Positions 7,636 to 13,523 of a DNA stretch of 20,654 nt are shown here, one piece after another. Position numbers and translations under genes: made by a program. The notes under the pieces are model-generated. The model had not been told where the DNA came from, searched no databases, and saw only the letters and a list, made by a program, of their open reading frames with translations. Each line of letters begins with the position of its first letter. Position 1 is the first letter of the stretch. This DNA comes from Pseudomonadota bacterium (GTDB lineage Bacteria > Pseudomonadota > Alphaproteobacteria > Rhizobiales > Hyphomicrobiaceae), in the NCBI GenBank assembly GCA_023426855.1, contig JAEZBU010000205.1, forward strand, positions 1-20,654. The letters run 5' to 3'.

Positions 7636-8469
7636 TCATGGAGCGCGATCGCCGTCACCACCCTCATTCTTGCCAAGCACATGGGGCACTTCAGCGCCGA
7701 AGAGGACAATCTGAGCCGAGTAATAGATCCATATCAGCAAGACTACGAGCGATGCAGCCGCTCCGTACGTAGACTCCAATCCTTGTGTTCCGATGTACCA
7801 GGATATGGCGAGCTTGCCGGTGTTAAAGAGCAGCGCGGTGGTCAGCCCACCTTTCCAAGCATCGGACCAGCGGACGTGGACGTCTGGAAACCACTTAAAA
7901 AGCAGCGCGAACAACGCCGAGAGCACAATGAGCGAGACGAGGAAGTTTATAACTGCCCAGGCCGCACTCTCGCCGCCTCCAAGCAATCCAGAAAGTGCCG
8001 ATAGTGCGGTGTTCAAGACGAGCGAGACGGCCAGCAAGAAACCCATCCCCATAATTCCTGCAAATGATATTAGATACGTGCGCAGGTAAGCCCAGATCCC
8101 CGCTTGTTTCGGCTCTTCGACCTCCCAGATCGCATTAACGGCATCCTTGAGTTGAACGACAACGCCCAACGCGGCGACGAGCAAAAACACCACGCCGACT
8201 ATCGCAGCAATGATGCCGCTGGATTGCGCTCCCGCTCCCTGAAGCATAGCCTCCACGGCCTGGCTTCCGGCGGGACCAAGAAGCCCGCGGAGCTGAACGT
8301 TTAACGCGTCAGCGACGCTTTGGCGCCCAAAAACAAGTCCGGCCACGCTAACGACGATAAGCAGTAGCGGTCCGAGCGAGAACACGGAGTAGTAGGCTAA
8401 TGCAGCGCCGAGCCGGGCATCGCGGTGGCGAAGCCAGTCGTTGCCGGCTGCGACGAGAGTGTTCCACAT
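7636..8469 (-). CDS. YihY/virulence factor BrkB family membrane protein
   Basis: About 277 aa with around six membrane helices. The family signature is clear: LGAALAYYSVFSLGPLLLIV near the N-terminus, LLLIWIYYSAQIVLFGAEV near the C-terminus, and NAIWEVEE in the middle. YihY/BrkB proteins are inner-membrane proteins once annotated as ribonuclease BN; their biochemical role is unsettled, with transport or envelope functions proposed. I favour ATG 8469. TTG 8487 would add six residues, and neither has a strong ribosome site. The gene converges on the small membrane protein with only about 50 nt between them, and lies directly downstream of a broken cinA-like gene. Confidence 0.88.
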   Translation of the reverse strand: MWNTLVAAGNDWLRHRDARLGAALAYYSVFSLGPLLLIVVSVAGLVFGRQSVADALNVQLRGLLGPAGSQAVEAMLQGAGAQSSGIIAAIVGVVFLLVAALGVVVQLKDAVNAIWEVEEPKQAGIWAYLRTYLISFAGIMGMGFLLAVSLVLNTALSALSGLLGGGESAAWAVINFLVSLIVLSALFALLFKWFPDVHVRWSDAWKGGLTTALLFNTGKLAISWYIGTQGLESTYGAAASLVVLLIWIYYSAQIVLFGAEVPHVLGKNEGGDGDRAP

Positions 8470-8487
8470 TGGGACAATTGGCCTCAA

Positions 8488-9000
8488 TCAAACGGCACTA
8501 TCTGCAAAGCACTCCTGCGTAAGCCTGAGTGCGGCTTCTATAGCTGCGGCTCGGATAGCGGAGCGATCAGCCGGTGAAATAGTGTGCTTGCGGTGCCAAG
8601 TGCCGCGACCGCGGTAGGCGACAGCGACATGCACGTGCCCGACAGTTATTGTCTTCGTCGGGTTCCGGACCCGCGACCCCCGCGATGGCGATCGCCAACT
8701 AAGCAGGCGAGCGCTCCAGAAGACCTTGTGCCATTTGCTCTGCCACCGGCTGGCTGACCGCTGAATAGACGTCCAGTGTTTCGCTCGGGACGCCAAGCAT
8801 CGCCGTTTTAGCCAACTTAGTATAGACGACGATGCAGCCGTGAAAGCTATCCCCACCGCCGGGAGCGTCGGAGTGGCGTAGCGAGGCAACCAGCTGTGGA
8901 GGACTCCACTGTGGCGATCGCCACGCCACGACTTTTAGCATCAGCCAGGACTGTAGCGGCCAATGAGGCAAGCTTCGAAACCGGCGTTTGCGTAGTTCAT
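8488..9000 (-). pseudogene. Decayed CinA-family (nicotinamide-nucleotide amidase-like) gene
   Basis: The C-terminal CinA domain can be followed through all minus-strand frames. One frame gives KLASLAATVLADAKSRGVAI followed by ATVESSTAGCLA, the position of the family ESCTGG motif. The next gives DAPGGGDSFHGCIVVYTKLA and MLGVPSETLDVYSAVSQPVA. The same frame then has TAG (in place of the expected Asp), followed by LAIAIAGVAGPEPDEDN. The last frame gives VGHVHVAVAYRG and ends AAIEAALRLTQECFADSAV at TGA 8488. At least two frameshifts plus one nonsense codon are needed, and the likely ATG (9000) is also out of frame with the first segment. Intact short CinA proteins deamidate nicotinamide mononucleotide. 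No product is expected here. Confidence 0.85.
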
Positions 9001-9004
9001 CCAG

Positions 9005-9499
9005 CTAAGCGGCCTTTGCTTTTTGATTCGCAACCGCGTCGGCGATCTTAGTCAAAAGCGTATCGGTCTTTTCCTCTTCCTTCAGCGTTTGCGAGAGCAG
9101 CTTCGCTGCGTCGTTCATCCCGAGCTCCTCAGCCCACCGGCGCAACGTGCCGTAGCGCGTGATCTCGTAGTGCTCGACCGCTTGGGCAGCGGATGCCAAC
9201 CCGGCGTCGAGTGCGGGCGATGATTTGTATTCGTCAAGGATTTCTTCGCCCTCCTCGATGATACCGTCAATAGCGGGACAGGTTTTCCCGACCGCTCGCT
9301 TGCCAAGCACCTCGAATACATCCTGTAAGCGCTCGACATGAATCTCTGTCTCCTCACGGTGCTGCTCAAAAGCATTTTTGAGTTCGGCCGATTGCGCCCC
9401 GCGCGCCATTTTGGGCAGTGCTTTTAAGATCTTCTTCTCGGCGTAGTAAATGTCTTTCAGAGTGTCGTAAAACAGCGTTTCTAGGGTTTTCTCTGCCAC
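9005..9499 (-). CDS. DUF892 (YciE/YciF) ferritin-like protein
   Basis: A 164-aa, all-helical, acidic protein of the DUF892 group, a ferritin-like four-helix family induced by stress in many bacteria. Seen: TLFYDTLKDIYYAEKKILKA at the start, then HREETEIHVERLQDVFEVLG, the core AAQAVEHYEITRYGTLRRWA, and LLSQTLKEEEKTDTLLTKIA at the end. The Glu/His pairs in these helices are suited to a di-metal site. I chose GTG 9499 because GGGAGG lies 7 nt before it; a GTG at 9514 would place this site inside the gene. It lies next to a second DUF892 gene and the KGG proteins, the same combination as the enterobacterial yciG-yciF-yciE group. A GGAAC-N16-AGTT element lies about 150 nt upstream. Confidence 0.92.
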   Translation of the reverse strand: MAEKTLETLFYDTLKDIYYAEKKILKALPKMARGAQSAELKNAFEQHREETEIHVERLQDVFEVLGKRAVGKTCPAIDGIIEEGEEILDEYKSSPALDAGLASAAQAVEHYEITRYGTLRRWAEELGMNDAAKLLSQTLKEEEKTDTLLTKIADAVANQKAKAA

Positions 9500-9645
9500 T
9501 TGCGGGCCTCCCACTTGGTCTTTGGATGAAATGCAACTGGATGTCGCGCTGGCAGCCGAAGCGGACTTAGCCCACCGCGCTTAAGGCGCCGAAGCGCCCC
9601 GAGGACTTTGCCAGCCAATTCAACATGAGCGTTGAATGCTCGGTA

Positions 9646-9670
9646 AACTCGCGTGCCCAGCGGCAGTTCC
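9646..9670 (-). promoter_or_regulatory. EcfG-type promoter candidate for the first DUF892 gene
   Basis: Minus strand: GGAAC (9670-9666), 16 nt, AGTT (9649-9646). One base differs from CGTT. It starts just past the stop codon of the 65-aa ORF and points to the GTG at 9499, so the ferritin-like gene may be transcribed separately from its upstream neighbours. Confidence 0.5.
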
Positions 9671-9674
9671 TTTT

Positions 9675-9872
9675 TTAGCAATGCCGATCGGTCCGGTTAC
9701 CATGCGCGGTCTGCGCGACCGTGCCGTGACGCCCATCAGGAAGTGGCGAATTCTGCAGCAGCAGTTCCTGCAGAAGCCTGTTCGCATGCATGAGGTGGAC
9801 AGCGTGATTGGACTGACGGTACTGGTTAAGCTCGTCGCGGATAACATCCAGCAGTTCGGGGTGAGTGCGCAT
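9675..9872 (-). CDS. Small unknown protein (65 aa) between two DUF892 genes
   Basis: I do not recognise the family. ATG 9872 has a strong GGAGG 5 nt upstream, which is better than ATG 9884 (four residues longer). The first 43 residues look like an amphipathic helix region (RTHPELLDVIRDELNQYRQS, then MHANRLLQELLLQN). The last 20 are polar and His/Arg-rich and may be a frameshifted tail. It starts about 25 nt after the stop of the second DUF892 gene and so is probably co-transcribed with it. Whether the short length is natural or the result of a frameshift cannot be told. Confidence 0.5.
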   Translation of the reverse strand: MRTHPELLDVIRDELNQYRQSNHAVHLMHANRLLQELLLQNSPLPDGRHGTVAQTAHGNRTDRHC

Positions 9873-9897
9873 AAGCTCCTCCATGTCCCTCTATCGG

Positions 9898-10407
9898 TTA
9901 GCGCTTTGCCGCCTCACTGTCGGATTCGGCGCGCGCCAGGAACTGGCTGGTGAGGTCAGGCATTTGCTGTTCCAGCCACTTAGCTGTGGCTTCTTCTTCT
10001 TCCAGATTTTTTCGGCAGATCGCCTCTAGTTCTTGATCGCCAATTGAACGCGCCGCTTCAATCAGTATGCGATAGGAGGCGATCTCCATGTGCTCAAAGG
10101 TATAGCCGGCTAGCAGTCCCTTCATCACTTCGTCACTGGCAAAAATACCGCTCAGATTTTGCCCGAGGGCTAATGTCTTTCCACCCAAATCTTTAAGCGT
10201 TGAACTGCTGTCACCGTGTGCCTCCAGGTAGGCGCGCAGGCGGCTTGCCTGTTGCTGTGTTTCCTTTATATGACGGCTGATGCCGGCCCGCAGGTCAGGG
10301 TAGTTTTCTAGCCGTACCTGTTGCCCGGTTAGCATTGTTTCGGCTTGCTCTTCCATGGCGTGGGCGTCTCTCACCCACTGCATTACCCACTCGCGCGTAG
10401 CGGCCAA
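9898..10407 (-). CDS. Second DUF892-like ferritin-family protein
   Basis: A 169-aa helical protein. It shows WVRDAHAMEEQAETMLTGQ, HIKETQQQASRLRAYLEAHG, LAGYTFEHMEIASYRILIEA and NLEEEEATAKWLEQQMPDL, the four-helix pattern of DUF892 with Glu/His in each helix. It is clearly distinct from its neighbour, so the two are diverged paralogues rather than a recent copy. The start is TTG 10407, backed by an excellent AAGGAGGT ribosome site 4-5 nt upstream. An exact EcfG promoter lies about 60 nt upstream. It is divergent from the KGG genes. Expected role: stress-induced iron or metal handling in the cytoplasm; the biochemical function of the family is not well defined. Confidence 0.88.
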   Translation of the reverse strand: MAATREWVMQWVRDAHAMEEQAETMLTGQQVRLENYPDLRAGISRHIKETQQQASRLRAYLEAHGDSSSTLKDLGGKTLALGQNLSGIFASDEVMKGLLAGYTFEHMEIASYRILIEAARSIGDQELEAICRKNLEEEEATAKWLEQQMPDLTSQFLARAESDSEAAKR

Positions 10408-10465
10408 TTTAACCTCCTTTTGAACGGTATGAGGGCGAGCGCCTTAGCGCTTTGCTTGCCGGGCC

Positions 10466-10490
10466 AACGTCAGGCCGCTTCGATCGTTCC
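10466..10490 (-). promoter_or_regulatory. EcfG-type promoter for the second DUF892 gene
   Basis: Minus strand: GGAAC (10490-10486), 16 nt, CGTT (10469-10466), an exact match to the general-stress consensus, leaving a leader of about 50 nt before the TTG start. Its -35 lies 45 bp from the -35 of the opposite promoter serving the KGG genes. Confidence 0.82.
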
Positions 10491-10535
10491 GATTGCTCGT
10501 GCCGATTTGTCGCCAGCAAAGAGGGCAGACCTGCA

Positions 10536-10560
10536 GGAACTGTATGAACAATAGGGCGTT
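10536..10560 (+). promoter_or_regulatory. EcfG-type promoter for the KGG genes
   Basis: GGAAC (10536-10540), 16 nt, CGTT (10557-10560): an exact match. A leader of about 50 nt runs to the ATG at 10617. Confidence 0.82.
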
Positions 10561-10616
10561 CAGGCCGCAACATCCCGATCAATCGTGGCCGTGTTCGCCA
10601 CGCTAGGAGGACGACA

Positions 10617-10781
10617 ATGCCAGGCAAAGGAACGAAGCGCGGCTTTGGCGGAATGGATAAGGATAAGCAACGCGAGATCGCCAGCAAGGGCGGCAAGGCT
10701 AGCGGCGGCAACTTCGCTGAAGATCCCGAGCGAGCATCTGAGGCCGGCCGCAAAGGTGGTGAAAGCAAGTCAAAACCTTAG
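10617..10781 (+). CDS. KGG-motif general stress protein (YciG-like)
   Basis: A 54-aa hydrophilic protein starting MPGKGTKRGFGGMDKDKQRE and continuing IASKGGKASGGNF, with a second motif GRKGGESKSK at the end. These Lys-Gly-Gly repeats and the RGF/GGMD opening are typical of the YciG/KGG stress family, small, very soluble proteins made in stationary phase, osmotic or desiccation stress. ATG 10617 has TAGGAGG 6 nt upstream, a near-ideal ribosome site. The exact EcfG promoter upstream fits the family. It is probably co-transcribed with the next gene, 2 nt downstream. Confidence 0.92.
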   Translation: MPGKGTKRGFGGMDKDKQREIASKGGKASGGNFAEDPERASEAGRKGGESKSKP

Positions 10782-10783
10782 AG

Positions 10784-11068
10784 ATGGCAAAGCCCAAAGC
10801 TCCACGTGGATTTGCAGCGCTTAATGCAGCGGATCGGCAGGCGATGGCAACGAAGGGCGGAAAGTCAGTGCCCAGGGAAAAGCGCTCGTTTTACATCAAC
10901 CGCGAACTCGCCAGTCAGGCCGGCCACAAGGGCGGCATCGGCGTGCCCGCGAAGAAGCGGGCATTTTTCGTGAGTCGGGCTTTGGCATCGGCCGCACGGC
11001 GCAAACATTTGCTTGTGCGGCCGCCCGTCAATCTGCGACGCCTGCTGAATCCCGCTCGCAAGGGTTAG
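10784..11068 (+). CDS. Multi-repeat KGG-motif stress protein
   Basis: A 94-aa basic protein starting GFAALNAADRQAMATKGGKS after a short lysine-rich N-terminus. It shows repeats built on KGG: ATKGGKSVPREKRSFYINRE, then QAGHKGGIGVPAKKRAFFVS, then a degenerate third unit (RALASAARRKHLL). The spacing of about 28 residues with PxEKRSF in each unit matches known plant-symbiont KGG proteins. Its ATG lies 2 nt after the first KGG gene's stop with no clear ribosome site, so translation is probably coupled. Its last 41 nt overlap the convergent DUF1440-like gene. The C-terminus (VNLRRLLNPARKG) departs from the repeat. Confidence 0.85.
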   Translation: MAKPKAPRGFAALNAADRQAMATKGGKSVPREKRSFYINRELASQAGHKGGIGVPAKKRAFFVSRALASAARRKHLLVRPPVNLRRLLNPARKG

Positions 11069-11614
11069 ATGACCGGCGCAGCTTGTTGTCGCTACCGCTG
11101 TTATTGCTGGGCCCGCTCTGCAGGCTCCGAGTTAGCGTCCCCAAAGCCGCACCCCACACGACGTGCGCGATGATCATCATCGCGTTGCGCTCTCGCGGTT
11201 GCTGCGTCGCCGGCGGATCAAACCAGCCGCAGGCACCCAGCCGAGATAGCTCGCTGCCCAAACTCCCAACCCAAAAGCAATTCCGGAAACAGCCCCCGGA
11301 CCGCGATCCGTTCGTGCAGCTATGGCTGCATAGAGCGCTCCGGTAGCGGCGCCAAACGCGTAATGCGCTGCTAAAGCCGGCGCGGCTCCGCCCGAAGCTA
11401 TCGACACCTTCATCGCTATGCCATCCGTGATGATCCGCGGTGGAAGCGGGTAGCGCTGATGTTCCGGCAAGCGCCGATGCAGATGCTGCATCACCAGCGT
11501 CATCGGTACGGTGGCAAGCAAGCCGGCGACGCACCCGATGGCCACAGGCCACGCGTTCAGAGGTTGCTTGCTCAAAGCGCCTTTAACTGTTGTCGTGCTG
11601 AGTGGCTTCTGCAT
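11028..11614 (-). pseudogene. DUF1440-like membrane protein, one frameshift
   Basis: The N-terminal part runs from ATG 11614 (MQKPLSTTTVKGALSKQ) through PVAIGCVAGLLATVPMTLVM, ALAAHYAFGAATGALYAAIA and GIAFGLGVWAASYLGWVPAA. Just after GL the frame is lost (about 11216-11222); the next frame continues PPATQQPRERNAMMIIAHVV followed by WGAALGTL, exactly what the family has after GWLPAxGL. A single indel therefore splits an otherwise well-kept gene; either a recent mutation or a sequencing error could explain it. The intact protein would be an inner-membrane protein with about four helices and unknown function. The start overlaps the upstream DUF2243 gene by about 43 nt, suggesting coupling. The 3' end overlaps the KGG gene on the other strand. 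Confidence 0.8.
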
Positions 11615-12093
11615 GCGTTGCTCTCGCTCTTCCACTGCTTCAACAGAATCCAACCGGCTAGGAACATCGCAATACAGACTAGGAACGCGATCTCCAAATA
11701 GATGCAGTACGAGCGGTCTACCCGTTCGTTGACATGGTGAAAACCAAGTATGTGATAGTTGATGATGCCTTCAATAATGTTGAAAGCGCCAAAACCGACG
11801 AATATCGAGCCGGCCAGGAGTTTGGTGGACCAGAACAGGTGGCGACGCTTGGCTGTGCGCCAAAGCACGACGAGTCCTGCGACGAGGAATAGATACGTGG
11901 CGCTGTGAAAAATGCCATCCCACAACGTATTGAATTCCTGCCACTGAAGTAGCTGATGGAGGACGATGCCGTCGAAAAACCCTCCCAGACCCAGTCCAAA
12001 CAGGATGCCCGCCGCCGGGAAGCGATCTTCAGGATCTGATGATGCTTGCGCCGTCTGGGTCCAGTTCCGTAAATGCGCCTTCGCCACGAGCAT
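11572..12093 (-). CDS. DUF2243 membrane protein
   Basis: About 173 aa with four membrane helices. The family core is unmistakable: FPAAGILFGLGLGGFFDGIV followed by LHQLLQWQEFN, then ATYLFLVAGLVVLWR, then GFGAFNIIEGIINYHILGFH followed by HVNE, and a C-terminal helix. The conserved histidines (HQLLQW, YHILGFHH) could bind metal, but no function is established. ATG 12093 or GTG 12105 could start it; neither has a clear ribosome site. It overlaps the start of the DUF1440-like gene. A GGAAC-N16-GGTT element at 12243-12267 points to it as a possible weak stress promoter. Confidence 0.88.
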   Translation of the reverse strand: MLVAKAHLRNWTQTAQASSDPEDRFPAAGILFGLGLGGFFDGIVLHQLLQWQEFNTLWDGIFHSATYLFLVAGLVVLWRTAKRRHLFWSTKLLAGSIFVGFGAFNIIEGIINYHILGFHHVNERVDRSYCIYLEIAFLVCIAMFLAGWILLKQWKSESNACRSHSARQQLKAL

Positions 12094-12127
12094 GAGCGGC
12101 CGCACGTCGGAAATTCACATCGGCATA

Positions 12128-12339
12128 AGATGGTGGGCGCTGCCCGCACGGGCTTTTGGGTTTGCAGGTTAGCCCTGTTCCCAGAGGGACGCCCGGCTCC
12201 TGAGCGGTGCGTTACTCAAGCCAGCGGAGCCAGCACCGGACGAACCAGTGAAGCGGACAATAGTTCCGAGGCAGATGGAGGGCGCTGCCCGCACGGGCTT
12301 GAAGGATTGCAGGGTCAGCTGGACGCCCGGCTCCTGAGC
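12128..12339. repeat. Imperfect direct duplication of about 70-78 bp
   Basis: Two copies, 12128-12205 and 12273-12339, are offset by 134-145 bp. Both begin AGATGG(T/A)GGGCGCTGC followed by CCGCACGGGCTT, share a TGCAGG-AGC middle, and end with an identical GGACGCCCGGCTCCTGAGC. The second is 11 bp shorter inside. Each contains the small palindrome GCCCGCACGGGC. No ORF explains them; they could be a dispersed intergenic repeat family. Confidence 0.7.
12243..12267 (-). promoter_or_regulatory. Weak EcfG-like element ahead of DUF2243
   Basis: Minus strand: GGAAC (12267-12263), 16 nt, GGTT (12246-12243). One -10 base differs from the consensus. It points to the DUF2243/DUF1440 pair and lies mostly in the spacer between the two repeat copies. 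Chance cannot be excluded. Confidence 0.3.
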
Positions 12340-12834
12340 AAGGCAAACGACCGGGTTCCACTCGTTGCCGGATTACGAAGTGCGCAGTATTGGGCTATCA
12401 GGTCATACCCATGAGGCTTAATCAGGAAGAGCCCTCGTGACCGCACAGAGATGCAATGAGGGAGTTCACCCGATCGAAAGCGTCGTGCATTCCCGCGAAT
12501 GCACTGGATAGGAGCCGTGTCCAGCTGCTGACGCGTCACGCCGGGGATTGGATACAAGGTCAGCGCAATACTCGGCAATCACTTTCGATCGAGCTTTTTT
12601 CCCCTAAGGGGACCCGGCATCACCACAGGAGTCGAGGAATCAGGTGAAGGTCCCGACCTTGGAAGCAGAGCTCCTCTCACAGTTCCTTATCGGTGCGCTA
12701 TCAAACAGTGCTGCGGCGCAACGTAGACATTGCCAAGTAATCTGTTAGCGTTTCATATCGCTGCGACTGTCAACGTACAGCGACTGGGAGATACGAGTGC
12801 TCTCGCCAAACCCGACATGGGATCAGGAGCAACC
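12340..12834. other. Gene-poor stretch after the duplicated repeat
   Basis: No gene is supported. ORFs here show no ribosome sites or domain-like sequence. A CCCC-TAA-GGGG palindrome at about 12601-12611 follows a run of Ts (12594-12600) and on the minus strand would be followed by As, so it is not a convincing terminator on either strand. The ribosome site of the next gene (AGGAG) ends the stretch. Confidence 0.4.
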
Positions 12835-13074
12835 ATGCCCAACCCTCCAAAACCAGCATCGGGTGCCTTCAGCGCCGACGAGTTGACGATCCTGGAAGGC
12901 GCAGTGACCGACGCTTGGGAAATTCTTTCCAGCCAAAAGCATCGCCCGTCATGGGCGGTCTCTCGAGAAGAAGTCGCTCGCGTTGTCATGACGATCGCAG
13001 TTGAGGGCGAACGCGACAAACTCACGCTGACTAGCCGCGCTCTCGAGCGACTGACTGCGGACAACGACAGATGA
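12835..13074 (+). CDS. Small unknown protein (79 aa), first of an overlapping pair
   Basis: I do not recognise the family. ATG 12835 is preceded by AGGAG with a 5-nt gap; the longer reading from 12730 has no such site. The protein is soluble and mostly helical, with a Pro-rich start (MPNPPKPASGAFSADELTIL), a central helix containing DAWEILSSQKHRPSWAVSRE, and VARVVMTIAVEGERDKLTLT near the end. Its stop overlaps the start of the next gene as ATGA, which implies coupled translation and a shared role. Nothing identifies its partner or ligand. Confidence 0.75.
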   Translation: MPNPPKPASGAFSADELTILEGAVTDAWEILSSQKHRPSWAVSREEVARVVMTIAVEGERDKLTLTSRALERLTADNDR

Positions 13075-13265
13075 GGACCTACACCGTCATCGTCACGCGC
13101 AACGATCGTGTCCTCTTTGAAGACGACATTCCATTCTTCAGCCCAGCGACATTTTCTCGATCGGTGGGCGCTTCACTTGAGCGCTACCGCCTGAGCAGCG
13201 GCATCGATATCCGCGCCGCGGACGTTCTGGTCTCGGTGAGACCGAAACACATAAAACCCTCGTGA
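13071..13265 (+). CDS. Small unknown protein (64 aa), second of an overlapping pair
   Basis: I do not recognise the family. It starts within the stop codon of the previous gene (ATGA, 13071-13074). The beginning MRTYTVIVTRNDRVLFEDDI looks like a beta hairpin, followed by a helix (FSRSVGASLERYRLSSGIDI) and a last strand (DVLVSVRPK): a compact alpha/beta domain. No cysteines, signal peptide or membrane segment are present. Its stop codon lies inside a perfect stem-loop (13255-13288). Confidence 0.72.
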   Translation: MRTYTVIVTRNDRVLFEDDIPFFSPATFSRSVGASLERYRLSSGIDIRAADVLVSVRPKHIKPS

Positions 13266-13288
13266 CCGTGACAGCGATCACGAGGGTT
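13255..13288 (+). terminator. Stem-loop spanning the stop codon of the 64-aa gene
   Basis: AACCCTCGTGA (13255-13265) pairs perfectly with TCACGAGGGTT (13278-13288), leaving a 12-nt loop. The TGA stop is the last three bases of the left arm. No long T-run follows, so termination would be weak; mRNA 3'-end protection or an operator are alternatives. It separates the small gene pair from the YdeP-like gene. Confidence 0.5.
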
Positions 13289-13523
13289 AGGGTGAGCATC
13301 ATGACGTTCCAGAGGGCATGGAACTAAAGCATAAATCGCACAACCCCTGAGTAAGTTCCATTTCGCTTTTCGGGCGGCCCGTCTCGCCGGCCCGCGTGCG
13401 GCGCCATAATGGCGAAACGATGGTGCGCTCCCCAACCATTCGGGAACTATCTCAGGGCGCTCGGATTAGTCAGATAGGCACAAAGGATAAGCTGGAGCAT
13501 TTCGCGCCGTTCAAGGAGTGATG

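Noticed and set aside
12315..12578. Minus-strand ORF of 87 codons
   Set aside because: It overlaps the duplicated repeat, has no ribosome site and no recognisable domain; probably a chance reading of repeat DNA.
13437..13465. GGAAC upstream of the YdeP-like gene
   Set aside because: The sequence 16-17 nt downstream is GATT/ATTA, not CGTT, so no EcfG promoter can be assigned to this operon.
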